DNA of 64,000 nt from Ficedula albicollis (Eukaryota; Chordata; Aves; Passeriformes; Muscicapidae): positions 8,762,874 to 8,826,873 of the forward strand of contig NC_021678.1 of assembly GCF_000247815.1 (NCBI RefSeq). The letters run 5' to 3'. The translations under genes and the position numbers were made by a program. Under the pieces are notes generated by a model. The model searched no databases. It was not told the DNA's origin and saw only the letters and a program-made list of their open reading frames with translations. Of this stretch, positions 27,301 to 42,316 are shown piece by piece; positions within the stretch are counted from its first letter, which is position 1; every line of letters starts with the position of its first letter.

Positions 27301-28909
27301 ACAGCAAAGTTGCTGTCTGTTCAGGCTCGGACCTTTTCTTACTAATGCTGATTAGCTTAAACAAAGTCATGGAAAAATGTAAATTGCATGCTTAAAGCTA
27401 ATTGGAATGGATGACAAAGTATTTTTTGGAAGTGTAATGAGGAATTTTTCAATCAGGTAAAACACTGAGTTGAATAGTAAAATTTTATTAGGTCAGTCAT
27501 GTAAATGCCCTTTGTGCCTATGAGTTTTTTTTGTTTCCTTTGGATCCCTTTCACTGTGGTGTTTCTTGCCCACCAACCCCTATAAAAGCTGTCTGCCCTA
27601 ATTTTATTTTTTTTTTCTCCCACAAATTCTTAATTATTGGCAGCCCATTGTTTCTTGCAGTGACACACCAAGGTCTGTTTAGCCTGGCTGTTGGTCGGCT
27701 CTTGGTGGCTGTGCTGTCCCTGGCTGGTGGCTGCTGAAGCACATCAGTGCTGAGCACTGGGCACAGGCTGGCCCAGGAGTTTTACTACATTGATGTAATG
27801 ACAACCCCAAACAGCCCTCAAATACCTCCAAGGGAGACAAATTCTTTTGAGAAGTCATGGCTAATTTCATCCACTTAGTCTTAAGACATAGAATTATATT
27901 TTTAGTCAAAGTCTCTGATACAGATCTTAATAGAAAGTTCTCTGAAGTGTTTTAGCTTAGAAACAGAAAGTTAAATGAGACTGTAGGTAAGGTCTAATTA
28001 TCCATGTTCGTTAATTTTTCTCTCCCATATATGTTCATTAGAAGTGCTCTAAAAGCCATAAGACACTGTAAGGTCCACACCCCAATGAAGAGGAGTTGCA
28101 GGAAAATTAACTAAGTAAATACACTTCGTTTATAGCTTCAGGAAACTAATATAAACTTTTAGAAAATGTTCAGTGGTAAGGGGAAAACCAGATTTTTTTC
28201 TGTGTAATGTTAGAAATCTCTTTGGATTTGGACAACACTTAAAACTCTTCTGAGTGAACAGAAGGCAGTTATAGAACCTGATGTTATTATTTTGAGAATC
28301 ATCCTATCTTTGAATTTTGGATGTGGTTTCCTGAATCTGGAGCTGAGCTGGCTGTTTAGGGTAATTCCCTATGTCAGTCTCCATTGCTGCTTTGAAATCT
28401 GCACCTGAATGACTTTCACCAATAAGGAAGCTGGTACGAAGCCAAGAACTGCAGGACTGTAGGAAGACCCTGATGATACTGGAATGGGGGTAGTCTAAGT
28501 CTCAGATGCATTATTTGCATGGGAGGTGAAGAATAAGCAGAGGAAATAATTTTGGTTCACTTCAGATATTTTTCAGCTAAAGAACTCAAATATTTGATAC
28601 TAAATTCTTCAAAATTGTTATTTATTATGTTTACTGGGGAGAGTTGCATCACATCTTAAGGCTACGGTGTATGATAGGCTACATCCAAGAACTGAATCTT
28701 TATTCAGTGCATCTTCTGCTCTTTATTATTACTGATTCTTTGCTTTATGTACTAGATCATTTCATAACCCAAACATTTTTTCTGATGGCCTTAAATGAAC
28801 AAATCTTTTTATTATTTATATGTTTACCTTAAGTAGATTTTTAGCATCTCTCAGTAATTATAAATAAACAATCTAATAATTAAATCATTAATAATAAATA
28901 ATTATGTAA

Positions 28910-29006
28910 AACTTTAGGTTCCAAGTGAGTTTCTATATGTGAATTTTTTCTGCCATCCAAACTTTAGGTTCAAAGTGAGTTTCTATATGTGAATTTTTTC
29001 TGCCAT
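28910..29006. repeat. Two-copy tandem duplication, period 50 bp
   Basis: AACTTTAGGTT followed by AAGTGAGTTTCTATATGTG and GAATTTTTTCTGCCAT occurs twice, starting at 28910 and 28960, with one substitution in the aligned part. Confidence 0.93.
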
Positions 29007-30664
29007 TAAGCCTTGATCCCTCTCCGATAAATCTGATTGCATTTCAGCCTCTTGTTTTTGATTCTGAACCGACATTGTCTATAACTAGGCAATGCAAATT
29101 CTGCAATTAACCAATTTGCTATTAGAGAGAGTAGTGGCTTCCTATTTATAATCAATGCTGATTTAGGTATTTCTGACTATTTCAAGAGTATTGTGGGTTT
29201 GTCTGCTCTAGGCTGCACATAAATTTGATATAAATTAATGAATTTCTTCAACAATGTTAATGGCAATACACATCTACTTACAAATTCAACCCCTGACAGC
29301 ATAAAAAAGTTTTGTAACAGAATTAAATTTCCTTGGTAGGAACCCACATTTTTTTATGGCTTACCCAAGTTTGCAATAGTGATATGTAGAGGAAATTTTT
29401 TGGAAATGTTTTAAAAACAGTGGAAAGACTGGAAGAAGGAGACAGAGAAATAACCTGCCAGAGTAAAGGTGTCCATGCTCCTTGGAGGTGAAGTGTGGAG
29501 CTTGCTGTGTGTATTGGGTGAATGTCAGGCATGTGCTCAGCATTCATACTTGGTACTACTCTGTGGATAACTGTCACCTCCAGGGCAGAGCTGCAGGGAT
29601 ACTGGATATCCTCTCTGTTTGCCCATAGAAGCTGCTGGGATGCAGGAATTTTAGGGTCAGTACCAAGACAATTAAGAGCAGATGTAGGCATTGGCAGCCA
29701 GTGGCTCCATTCAGCGGGGAACAAACTGGAGGGCACAATGTGGGGCAGTTCAGGAAAAGATGGATTTTCCACAGCAGGGGAGGAGTTAGGAGGGTGCAAC
29801 AGGGACTGTGCAGATGCCAAAGAAGTAGAAAGGGTCAAAGAGATCAGGAGAGCCTTGGAAAAAATCTCATCTTTTCACATACTGGCTTCAGTTTGCTTTC
29901 TTTCTTCCTTTTGACAAAAATCTCCAAGGCTTCTTCCTTTTCACTTTCCCTTTCTATTCCTTAATGTTTGGTTGCCTCTGACTCAGATCCCTTCTAAGGG
30001 GAAATAGATATTACATACTTCCAAACAGCTTTTTCTTTGGATAGCTGCTCCCTTTTGGGCTGATGCCCTCTATACCTAACAAGCTTTTGTCCTTGTGTTG
30101 CTGTGGGCATGAACATTAGGCCTGGAAAGTGTAACTGCCCAACTTGCAATCTGAGTGCAGCATAATGCAGAAAAATAATTAATGAATCAATCATCCAACC
30201 AAATGCTAATATTTGCATTTGCCATTGATATAGAGAGAGCAAAAGTGCTGGTGGAAGTATTTTTCAGTTTTATTGTAGGCACAGATGATACCCTGAGAGA
30301 GGTCTGATCCTAGGGACCAGAGTGATCACAGTTGCATTTGAAGTACTGTGAAATGTTCAGGGCTTTGTCTTTGTGATTCTCATTGGGGTCACTAAGAGTG
30401 CTTGCTGATGTCCCAGACAGGGCATAGAAAATTACACCTACAGTATTATGGAACTCAGGATTTTCTGTGCAAGACTTAGAAACAAGCAGCAGTTTCTGCT
30501 TGGCTGCCTAATGCACAGGTTAGCTGAAGATTTAACTGGCACATTAATATGTTAGCACTTTTTAAATGGACGCCTCAAATTGATAACTGTGAATAATACT
30601 TCATCTTTTCATGTCTCTCCCTGACACTCCCATCATCATCCCCGATAAACTTTCAGGAATATTA

Positions 30665-30934
30665 ATGCATTAAAACATACATACATACATACATATATAT
30701 ATATATCTGTATATATATGTATGTGTATATATACAAGATATATACATGTATGTATATATATATATGATCTCAGAAGCCCTATTCTACAGCCAGCCAGCAG
30801 CACCCCGTCTCACCCATGCATTAAAACATACATACATACATACATATATATATATGTATATATATGTATGTGTATATATACAAGATATATACATGTATAT
30901 ATATATATATATGATCTCAGAAGCCCTATTCTAC
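30665..30934. repeat. Two-copy duplication, period about 151 bp, with CATA/TA microsatellite cores
   Basis: Each copy starts ATGCATTAAAACATACATAC, runs through CATA and TA repeats plus a TACAAGATATATACATG block, and ends GATCTCAGAAGCCCTATTC. Copy 1 starts at 30665 and copy 2 at 30816. The non-repetitive ends are identical while the microsatellite cores differ in length. A unique spacer (CAGCCAGCCAGCAGCACC) follows copy 1. Confidence 0.92.
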
Positions 30935-32200
30935 ATGTTTTGTTTTGCATCCTGCTCTGTGCTCACCTGCTCCACTCCAGAATGACTCCATTTCAGTCGG
31001 GTGATAGCTAAAGTATGTAAAATGTTTTCTAAGCATTTCTAACTCTAATCTAATCTGTTTTATTACTTTTCTGTGTACTTGATGCCTTTTCATTTTCTAG
31101 TTGTTGAAATACTAAGGGTACAATTATTGATTTATTCAGGAAGTTGTAAATAAGTGCTCATGTGTCATAAAATGACAAATGAAAAAGCATACTGTAAAAA
31201 AGAAATGTTGATTTTAGTTGCCCTGAGAATTAGAAAAAATAGACACTGACTGGTGAAGATATGAAATAGAAAAAAACCCATGAAGATGAAAAAGAGCTAT
31301 TATCTCTTAGATCATGTCACCTCCTTGCAAGTACAATATTGTGCTCCCCTGAGGATGCAATTTAAACTGATAGTGCATCACAGAACTCCTTTTCATAGGC
31401 AGGCAGTTGACTTATGCAACGGTTGCACTCCTCAGTGCAGCTGACTTATAATAAGCCTTTGTTGTGAGTACAAAAATACCAGGATTAAAGTCAAGTGCTC
31501 TTCAATTAAAGATTTATTTAGGTGGGAACAAGTAGAAATTCTTGCAGTCATTTCAGCAGTGCTATCAAAATTGAACTGCTTTGCCAAACTACATCTATCT
31601 TGGTTTTGAACTTCATTAAAAAACAGAACCAGTATTGAGGGAGAGAATAGGTATATCTGTGGAAAGGAGAAGTTAAAAAAATACCAGAATTATGTATTTG
31701 GTCATCACTAGAGTTGTTCCAAGTTTTCATTGTGAAATGCGGTTTTTGTTTCTATCTTTAACTTGGAAAATGGAGAGGAAAATGTCTAATAGCTGAAATC
31801 AAATTAAATGCCTAAGAAAAAGAATCTTGATGAAAAATTTCAACATCAAATCTAAAATTATCACAATCATCTATGAAATTTGGGCTTTCATCCTTCTCAT
31901 AGTCCTACTAAGCAGGTACACCCTTAAGTGGCATATAATAATTTTGCAATCAGTGGATTAAAATGTAAACCTGGACACATATATTCACTGCCATCACCAT
32001 CATCACTTGAAAAGCAAACTTCTGTTGCTGCAGGATTTGATCCCTCTAGCAAAAGAGGGAGGAAAAAAAGCCATGTTCTGAACTTGCAGATGTTTTTCCT
32101 GGAGGACTAATGACTCTTATGTAAATATTCACTTTATTCTGCAAGTGCATACAGTTTCATTCCACAAATTGATTTCACCTCTCCTGCCCTTTTCTCTGGT

Positions 32201-32249
32201 GCAAGCCTCTGCTAGATCGTGTAAGCCTCTGCTAGATCTAGCAAGCCTC
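32201..32249. repeat. Short tandem repeat, period 20 bp, about 2.5 copies
   Basis: The words GCAAGCCTCTGCTAGATCGT and GTAAGCCTCTGCTAGATCTA are followed by GCAAGCCTC at 20-bp spacing. Confidence 0.85.
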
Positions 32250-34881
32250 ATTATTCTGTTTTTAAATATCAAAGCTATAAAAATCAAAATCAGAGCTGTG
32301 TAGGAACATTGTTTTCATGTAACATCTTGAAATCTCCAAGTTGATGTCAAATACACATCTTGGCTAACACTGTGTATGATAGATGTATTTTATTGCTAAT
32401 GTAGAAGGAATGCAGCTTTTTAGCATCCATCTTCTGTGGGCAGGTAATGAGGGAGGAAAAGCTAACCTCACAATAAGCATTAGAAGTGATGGAATAGCTT
32501 GGTAAATAAATTCCTTTGCTGCAATACAGGTGTTTTCCAGTTAAACATCAAACATGCAGTTGTGGTTGTTTCCTACACCTCTGTATGTGGCAAACCACAT
32601 TTAGAGTAGTGAGCAACTTTGGCACTAAAAACTTTGGCAGGGGGACACTTAACATTATGTGCCCGGGTCCACCAGTGTCACCTCACCTCAGAAATTACTG
32701 GGTGTACTCAGAAACTGCAGTAATGGAAAGAGGAGCAGAATCATCCCCTGCATCTTTGTGTGTTCATAAACTGTCACTGTCAGTTTTCAGCTACCCTGTG
32801 TTATGAGCTGCAGTTGATTATTTTTCTCTTTTTTGCTACCTTTCATGGTACATGTGCATGTCTCATAAACATGATTTATCATTTTTCTTTTTAAGCTAAA
32901 ATAGATGGAGGAAGAGTATGGCACTCATTCCTGAGGGAAGATAGCATGCCTGAGAAAAGTTTGTTTTAGGTAGTTAGTGAGTAGCTCTTGTTCTTACAGC
33001 TTGAAGGTATCTGTTTCTCAGATAATTGTATCTTGGGAGTATATTGTGATATATTTCAGCTGTGAGTATGAATTACAATTTACTAGCTCATTGTTTCAGA
33101 AATACTTTGTCAGTGAATTTCACAGGTTAATTACACATTGTTTAAGAAAATGACAGTTTTCATTGTTTCCTCAGACTGTGTTCATTTTCATAGTACCTGG
33201 TTGTAAGGTAGGCATCTATTGTATCAGCATTGTTTTCAGCTCTTGAAGTAGCAAAATTTCCATACCTTCTATCAGTGGAAATCTTCCAGTTCTTGGAAGG
33301 ATTACTCCTTTTTCTTATGTGGTCTTTGTTTGTATGTTCACTACTGCTTATGGAAAAAATGTTGTGTGGCTGGTAAAGTTAAACCCAGAGCTCAGTGTGA
33401 AGCTGGGTATTAATGCAGGGATTGCCACTGGGGAGGAGCCCTGTTCCTGTTGAGCTCAGCTTTCCCTCTGATAGATGCCCCGGTAGGTATTTCAGAGGAA
33501 AGTGCAACACAACCCTCAGTAAGGAAATAATGAATCTAACACAGAAGGTCTTTTAAGCTGTGCCATGAAAAATGAGAGTCTATGTTTACTTATTATACCT
33601 AGTCTAAAGCAGCTCTTGGGGTTTTTTGTTGCTAAGTGTAACTGTTTGATCCTTTCTGATACTCTGCTCCTCTCATAGTCACAGTATCTTGTAACAATGA
33701 GTTTCACCTCAGGTTAATCAAGTTCTCTAGAAGAAGATGTTTGCCTTTATCAATTTTATATGTGTTGTCTTTTCAATTTCACTCTATGTCCACAAGAGTA
33801 GTTTTATTTCCCTTTTACTACCATTCATTATTTTCTAAGCCTCTGCAATATCTCCCCTTCATCTCCTGACTAAAGCAAACAATTCCAAATGTCTTAGCTG
33901 CTTCTACTTGATTTGTAAGCTTTTAAATATTTTTATTTCATTTTTGTACCTGTCCTAATTTTGAAATGTGCTTTTTAAAGATTAAAATTCGAGGCATAAT
34001 CCTGATCTGTAGGTTGGAAATGGGATATTACTCGTATAATTCTGATTCTTTTGATTTTTGGCTTTAATTTCCTTTTTTCTGGTGATCCCACATGTACTGG
34101 AACAATTTCAGGGGAATGTTCACCACTAGGCAGATTCTCATAACACCTCCTACAACTACATCTTCACTCACCTGAGCATCCTAGAAGTGCTTCAGATAAC
34201 ATTTGCCACTATGCTTTCTTTGTTTTTCCAATGAAAGGGCCATCTGTATGTTTTTAGAGCATTTTAGTGGGGTTTATTTGGGGCTTTTTAAATTATCAAG
34301 GACATATATTTGTCAAATATAGGTGAAAGGCAGGCACCTGGAGTGGCTAATTTAGTAGCATTCTGCTCATTGTGAAACTCAGTTGTCTAAAATGAAGCCC
34401 ATGTTTCTTCCTGAAGAGAGGTTTAAGTAATTGCAGTTGCAGTTGTACAGTTTTAGCTATTAGATAATAATCTTTTAAGGAATTATCTTGAGATGCCTCA
34501 GCACCGAAGTTTAGCCTATGCATTTTAAAACACCTTTAAGCTTCTTTCCAGAGTGCTGCCCAAAGCTGAATTTATCTAATTGTGGCTGACTTTCATCTAT
34601 GAAAATGCAGTTTGTCACAAGTATTGGAAAACAGATGAACTCCCAAGTCAGAGGTTGCTTCCATAACTGGTGCATTGTCATCATTCAGAGAAACTTTCTC
34701 AAACTTTTTCTTATTTAATACCTTTGTAAATGAGGATGTAAGAAAAGCCCGATGACTGACAGAAAAAGTCTAGGCTATGCTTAACTTTCAGTCCTGATGT
34801 AGCAGCTTTTTGGCATTAAATTAGCGTTGAAAAATAGGAGGGCAGATTGCACACGTCTTTTCTCTTTTTTTTAATCCCCAG

Positions 34882-34957
34882 ATCTAAACGTCCAGTGCCA
34901 GTTTCAACCACAGCTCCCAGAATTGACTCTCCCAGGGCTGTAATTCCCCATCAGAAG
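34882..34957 (+). CDS. LDB3: LDB3 exon: linker after the PDZ domain
   Basis: This 76-nt exon lies between acceptor tttaatccccag and donor gtaagt. Its first base completes a Lys codon with the previous exon. The next 25 codons read SKRPVPVSTTAPRIDSPRAV and then IPHQK, matching human LDB3 residues 83-107 (SKRPIPISTTAPP...VIPHQK). It is a proline-rich flexible linker with no fold of its own. It ends in phase 0, which matters because the two alternative ZM modules both start in phase 0, whereas the common exon at 56061 does not. Skipping both modules therefore breaks the frame. Confidence 0.96.
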
Positions 34958-36610
34958 GTAAGTGACATGTTTCTCCTCAGCCAAAGTGAATATCCTTTTT
35001 ATCTGCTGCAGTGAAGGTAAATATCTATTACAGGAAATGGCTTTTGCCTGCCCCAAATAATTAAACATGGAATGAATGCACAGGCAGCAAAACTGCTGCA
35101 AGGCAATCTATTAGTGATCTGTATTTTGCTAATTTCTGATTAGCAGGACCAAAGCATCCAGCTGTCCTCTGATGTGATTTGGTCTAACCAATTCTCAGCA
35201 ACTGTTTTCATGTAGGCTACAAGAAGCCACTAAAGCTTCTCAAAATCTACATTTGCTTTCATAGAATGTTGGGGAGAGCCATTAGACTATGCCTCAGTCT
35301 ATCCAAATCCTGGCTGCAGCTGAAATGACACTGATTTGGAAAGAGACATGAGGGCATTTGAAAGATTGCATCATGTAGTGTTCTTACCATAGAATTCAGA
35401 AGACCTGAGAATAAAAAATAAAGAGGATAAGTCAATTTAATGAATAACAGCAAGTGGCAGAAGAAATGAATGGCTTGGTTTCCATTGTCAAAGCACATCA
35501 TCTTTCATAAAATAAATACTCATTTTAGAATAAACACTGACTGTACCTGGCAACTCATCTTCTGTATCTTTGGAGACACTGAGGAGCAAGGGTACCTGAA
35601 CGATAGTATATATATATAACTAGGCTCAGGCTCTGGGTAGGACATTTGTATTGCTGATGCATTTGATTAGATAAATGGACAGGAGCTAAAGTTTCCATTG
35701 TTGCAACTTATCCCTGCTGTCAGTGCTGGTTTCATTCCTAGCATGCATATAAATAAAAAGCACTGAAGATCAAAATACATGGGGAATTAGATGATTTTCT
35801 ATTGTTTTTGACAGTTCCAACTTCCACAGATCAATTTTAAGTAATTTTTATGAACACTATGCTTTCCAAATTCAGAGCACAGATGGTAACATCATCCCTG
35901 AAACTGCTGTAAATAGGTTCAAAATAGCAGAAGAGAATGCACCTGGGGGGAATAATTTTATTTTGTGAAATTTTAAATTAACCTGACTGGCCACTTATTA
36001 GTTGAGGCAGAAATAGTGTTATTTCAGACAGGATCTTGTAAACTTTTTTGGCTAGGGAAGATGAAATTAAGAATTTATCTTGCTCAGAGTTGTTTCTTTT
36101 TATGATTTTGTAAAAGTTATTGTGGAGGAACTTACTGGAAGAATCACCAAACAGCACAGTGAAATTCCTAGAACAAAAGCAATGGATCATTATTTTGGTT
36201 AAACTGGTATTTGACTGCACCAGCAAAGTAAAAGGGACAGGAAGGGGAAGGAGTTCTCATTTTCCCTAAAGACCTACCCAGAATGCTGTTAGTGTTCGAG
36301 GCAGTGAGTAGATCTCTCTCATCAGAGTTCCTCACCAGCAGAAGATTGACACCTACTTTTGGGGCTCTATAACACATGCACAAGTATGAAAACTTTGTCT
36401 CCTTCCCCCATAGGCACACAAAGCCTTTATAGATTGAATTTTCATGACTCTTTTAGGTGCATTTTAGGTGTATTTCTTCTTGGCAAGTGTCAGTTTTAAA
36501 ATTGCTGCCATGGATCTTCAAAGCTGTTTACCATAGAAAATACTTTCCTCCCTTAACTATCTACTGTATAGAAAAGTTAGCTTTACACACTGCAGGAGAT
36601 TCTTGAAGGC

Positions 36611-36669
36611 CTTAAAAGACCCCTTGGCATGAAAGCACACTTCTTAAAAGACCCCTTGGCATGAAAGCC
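36611..36669. repeat. Two-copy direct repeat, period 32 bp
   Basis: The word starting CTTAAAAGACCCCTTGGCAT and continuing GAAAGC occurs at 36611 and 36643. Confidence 0.9.
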
Positions 36670-39200
36670 ATAAAGAGACTTTGCATTTCCTATTCCAACC
36701 CTTTAGAGAGAGACGTGGGTCAAAGGACTCAACCCATTTGCAGAAGCTTGCTGTCTTATATTTGAGAATTCTGTGCAAGGGTTGTAGGAAGTGCTGGAGG
36801 CAGACTTTTCTGAGCAGGCTATGGGCAGTACCAGCAGCTGGGAAAGCAAATTACTGGAACCTTTCTGGAGGAAGAGGGTGGCATCCAGGGGAAGGTATGG
36901 TGGAAAACAGGTTATATTGCAGTATTCAGGAGGATCTCAGGTGTAGGGTCTTTCACCCAGAGGGAAGAGGTAACATTAGAGTACTGCAGGGTGGGCCCTT
37001 TGCAGGTTAAGTGGAGTGACATATGTGCCACTTGTCCATGCTAATAGACAACAGTAAGTTTTAAGTGAAGAAGAAGTCTCCACTTGGGATTGTTTGGAAG
37101 GAAAAAAAGGCATTGAGCCCTCAGAGAAGTCTCAAAAACCTGAAAAAAAATTCCTTACTGCTAGAAACAGTGTAATGCTGATATGGCAGTAAGGTGTGTT
37201 ACAATAAATACAATTTAAAAACAAGGTTTCTTTGCTTGTCACTTTTTATACTAACAGTATCACTGTAGAAATGAATTCTGTGACACACAGGCAGAAGTCA
37301 CCTCCACACCTCTGCTTGACAGTGTTTAGACTGACGGTTCACATGAAATGAATTTGATGGTATTTTTAAAAAATCAGCAAAAAACTGCATTACAAGACAG
37401 TCGTGACAGTGTCATCATACATCAAGAGAAGCTTTCCTGACCCTTCTCTGGTTAAGGTTAAGGCATGGCAATGTTAGCTAAGCAATCTGCATGTGCAACT
37501 TCAGTGTCTGGTTAAAACCATAAATCCTCTTGTACATTATTGCTGATCTGATTGCAGCTTCCACTAGTTTTCAAGCATGTGCTTCTTCTTTCACTGCTTT
37601 TGTTTGTTTTTGTTTTAGGGAAACAAACGTACTTTTTTCACAAAGATCAATCATTCTTTCACGAAGCTGATCAATGTTATAGATTATACAGGTTCTGCAA
37701 CCATAAGTATGTAGGGCTATTACTGCTAATAAGGTTTGGTTGATTTTCATTTTTGCTATATCTGACATAAATCTCAAACTAGAAACAATTTTCATTTAGT
37801 TTAGTCAAATCTTTTTGATTTAGCAAAGTCTTTTGCACAGGTGGGGCATAGCTGGAGAAGAGGCGTAGTTACTGTTGAAAGCATTCAAATAAAAGCCAGA
37901 GTAAGATTGAGTCCAAGGATTTAAAGTAAGCCATCAATCAGTCAATGAGTTCCTGCAGCTCTTCGGAGGGGACACAACACAAGTGAAGGTTCAGCTCAGT
38001 GCAGTTCAAAACATTTCAGCTGGAGCTTTAGGGTCAAGCATGGCTTTAACATTTGTCCATTTGCATGAAGGCATTGACAGCCTTGTTAATTGTAATAATA
38101 TAGCTATGTGTTGTGCTTTCTGTGAAACACTACTGAACATACTTATTTTGGATTCCTAGTGAGGATCTTGTCATACTTATGATTTATTTCCTGCCAACTT
38201 TGGGAGCCTATGTGTGTAAGACAAAATAGATGGAGATGACTGACTTTTTAAGTAGCGTGTAGGATGGAGGAGCTGGCTCAGCCAAAAACAGTTTGATCAT
38301 GTCTTTTAGCAGAGTCATTCAGTGCCATGGTGCCTCCGTTCCCTTTTTCCTCTAAAATATTTAAAGCAACAGTTGCTGCTTGAGCATTTTGTGTGGTCAA
38401 ATTCACTGGTATACTGTTAAAATTGTTCTCCCAGAAGTGCAGGAGGTGAGTAATGACTGTAGGGTCACAGCAATAGATAAATAGGAGTTGTCAAAGGGAG
38501 AGGACCTGCAAAAACTGGTATTGTATCTCCCAATATGAATTTGTTTCTCACTTCCCTGATATATAAGAAGGAATATTTGCCTTTCATAGAAACTGGATTT
38601 TTACAAACAACTAATAATAATATTTCAGAATGGAAATTGAGCTGATTCCTGGCTTCATTCTGTTTCAAAATGTTTGACACTCTTCTACATTTATCAGTTT
38701 TAAGTTCATTCCCTGACATTACACAGTTTTCCTCCTGCAGTAAGGGATTGCTGCAGGATCCCAGCATCTTTCTGGAGGGAAGCCCATTGCTCAGTGTCAG
38801 AGCCTCCTCTCCTGGTCGGCTGGAGGGGTAGCATCAGACTCCCAGAGCTGGAAATGTCAGCTTGCTTTTTCAGCCACTGAAACAGAATGGGATGAGAGAT
38901 AGGGAACAGGGGAACGTTTGTTATTGTTGGCTGCATTTCATGTGATGCAATGCTGAAAGCTCAGTGCTGCTGCTCAGTATTAGACATTTGCCCTTCACAG
39001 TCAGAAATGGGTTCAGAAATTCTGCATTGATTTGATTTTGACATTGAACTGGAGACAAAAAATAGTTCTATAATATTCTCCCAGGAATAAATTGAATCAG
39101 AGATTTTTTTGTCAGTCACAAAAGGAAAGAGCTACATAGGCTGATGATGGGGCAGTAATTCTTTAGAAGTAATGCAGCCGCTCACTTAGACACTTCTTAT

Positions 39201-40023
<823 letters not shown>

Positions 40024-42251
40024 CCCACAACATAGGGAAAACAACTACTCTAAACCTATCCAAAATAAGAACTCAAGATGGAGATTGCTAACCTGGCACT
40101 GCTGGATTCTTAAGAATTCTAATGCTGATTTGCCAGTATGCTGGTATTTCAGCTAGAGACTGTTCGAGGAGCAAAGTCAGAACCCCTTTCATGCCAAAAG
40201 GGAGCAAAATCATCAGCATCATTTTTTATGGCTGTCCTATAATTTTCCCTTTGCCTATTTTTACTATCCAGTAACACCAAGACTATGAAAATGCGTTAGG
40301 GTTAAGGAAATATGGGGCATTTCTCTCATTAGCATTTGAAACTGATACTTCATGACCAGCTTTCCTTGCATGTCCTTTTATTTTGGAGTGTAGGAAGAAA
40401 CCAAACAGTTCACTAAAAGCCACAGAGTTTTCAGGGTAACAAATGAATATAACTCTAGCTTATCCTTTTTCTTCTCTATTGCCTCTGTGTTTATTTTTTA
40501 TTTAATAATTGTTTTTTACCCTCTGTGCTGGCATGTAAGAATGGTTTGCCCGAGTGATGACTTAATTTTTGAACAGACCTTGTGTTTTTGTGCCTCTTTT
40601 TTGAACACATTTTTAGAGAGAATCCCTGTTTTCTTTTTACCTAATGATATCCGGAAGCTTTCAATAGGCCTCTGGAAGGGACTGTTGTTTGCTGTTTTCA
40701 GTGTCAGGGTATAATGACTGAAGTATGTATTGCAAAAGTATTTATTTAAAAAGGCACGGTCTGGAAATGCTTTTAGGATTATCTGTTTCTACAGCCTCGG
40801 GCAGCTATTAATGCCAGCTAAAATCGCTTCCTGTTTATCACTAAGAAAAATAATCTTCGTTAATTTTATCTGCGTTACATTTTTGATTCAGAATGTCTTA
40901 AATGTGTTTAATGTTATGGTTATTTATATCCTTAGATCTTTAGGGGTTTTTTTCAATAAATTTTAGTAAATCAAGGCATATTATCTTGATTTTTTTTTTC
41001 AAATGTATGCTCCCTAAATTTATATGTGCAATATAGAAAAATCCAAAAGGGCAATATAAATATTTATTTTTTTCATGAACCATAGTATCTAAATTAGTAA
41101 ATTGCATTAATGATAACCAATACTAGCAAAAGTATAGAATTAGAGGCCAAATTATTCTCAGGCCTATATTTCATGCAAGTCTGTGGGGAAGATGAGTGCA
41201 AGGTGTTAAAGATGATGATTGAATTGCCAGAGAATAAGACAAAACATCACTGCAGGCCACCACCTGCTCTTGAACTGGCTGTCACTGAGGCCAGACTGTG
41301 GGCTCCATTCCTGCTTCAGGCTGATGTCCCTTGCCTGTCCCTGTCCCCTGAACTGGATTGCAGCAAGTAGCCAGAATTACTGGGCCTCTTAACTGTGAGC
41401 ATTTCTCTTTTCTTATATCACCTCTTATTTTGGTTTCACTAAGGTGTATTTATAGTGTATATATATAGTTTCATTTATGAAATTTAAGTGTTGGACCATG
41501 TTTTTGCAGGATGAGTTTTTGGTAGATTGTTTTGAATCTGAGCAGCAGCACAGACTTCTATGAGTATAGGTATTGTAGGAGAGATTCCTTTGGTTAAGGC
41601 AATACCTGCTGCTGTCCCAGTTAGGAATATTATCTGGGACAGGACTGTAGGATCATACACGCACCTACACACTCAAGCACACATTCCCTCAAGTGGAAAT
41701 TAAGCAGGAACAATCAGCACTGGAGCAACCTCTCTATGGAGCAGTACCTGTTCTCAAGTCCTGTTGGTGTCTCTGCTAACCCTGCTGCATGGCTTGATCA
41801 GCATGAACCAGGGCCCAGGAAAGCAGTGCATAACTTCCATAACTTTAAGTGCACTCATAGAAAACAGAATGGTGTGGTTTAGAATCATTGTGTCTTTATA
41901 ATAATGGCATTACTTTTATGGTTGTACATGATCTAAAATTATTCTTACCTCAAGACTTTTTTTTTAAAAGATTTCCTAATTATCCTAGAAATTAATGGAC
42001 AGTGCTGCCTTAATATAAAATTATTGCTGTGAGGTTGACTAGTAGCAAATGCTCTCTTAATGTAAAGCTTTATTCGTTGATTTAAACTAAAACCTAGTAA
42101 AAAATACCTGAGTTGGTTTTGCTCCCCTTATTTTGAAACAATGCATTTCTTTGTTGAAAATCTTCCCTAAAAGTTTGAATGCTTTGGCCCAAGTCTATTT
42201 ATTGCTAGTTTATTACTATGTTTACAGCATTAATTGCAGATATGTTGTTTT

Positions 42252-42303
42252 TGCATGTGTTCTATGATTGCTCTTTTCTTTTTTTCTTTTCTTGGCCTGC
42301 ATG
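42252..42303 (+). promoter_or_regulatory. Two TGCATG (RBFOX-type) motifs upstream of the skeletal ZM exon
   Basis: TGCATG occurs at 42252-42257 and 42298-42303, that is 60 and 14 nt before the exon start at 42317. The second sits between the pyrimidine tract and the acceptor AG. RBFOX proteins bind (U)GCAUG; binding upstream of an exon usually favours skipping (established). Repression of this exon by RBFOX is an inference. Confidence 0.55.
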
Positions 42304-42316
42304 TTTGCTACTACAG

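Larger units (their letters stand above)
21307..34881 (+). other. LDB3: LDB3 intron between the PDZ exon and the linker exon
   Basis: This is a 13.6-kb intron from donor gtatgt to acceptor tttaatccccag. It is AT-rich, with low-complexity A/T blocks near 22.84 and 23.31 kb, tandem duplications near 28.96, 30.8 and 32.2 kb, and an unexplained stretch near 29.3-29.9 kb that is open on both strands. No additional LDB3-like exon, RNA gene or identifiable transposon was seen. Confidence 0.85.

Noticed and set aside
30721..31011. 96- and 79-residue open frames rich in Tyr and Ile
   Set aside because: Translated TA/CATA microsatellite inside the 151-bp duplication.
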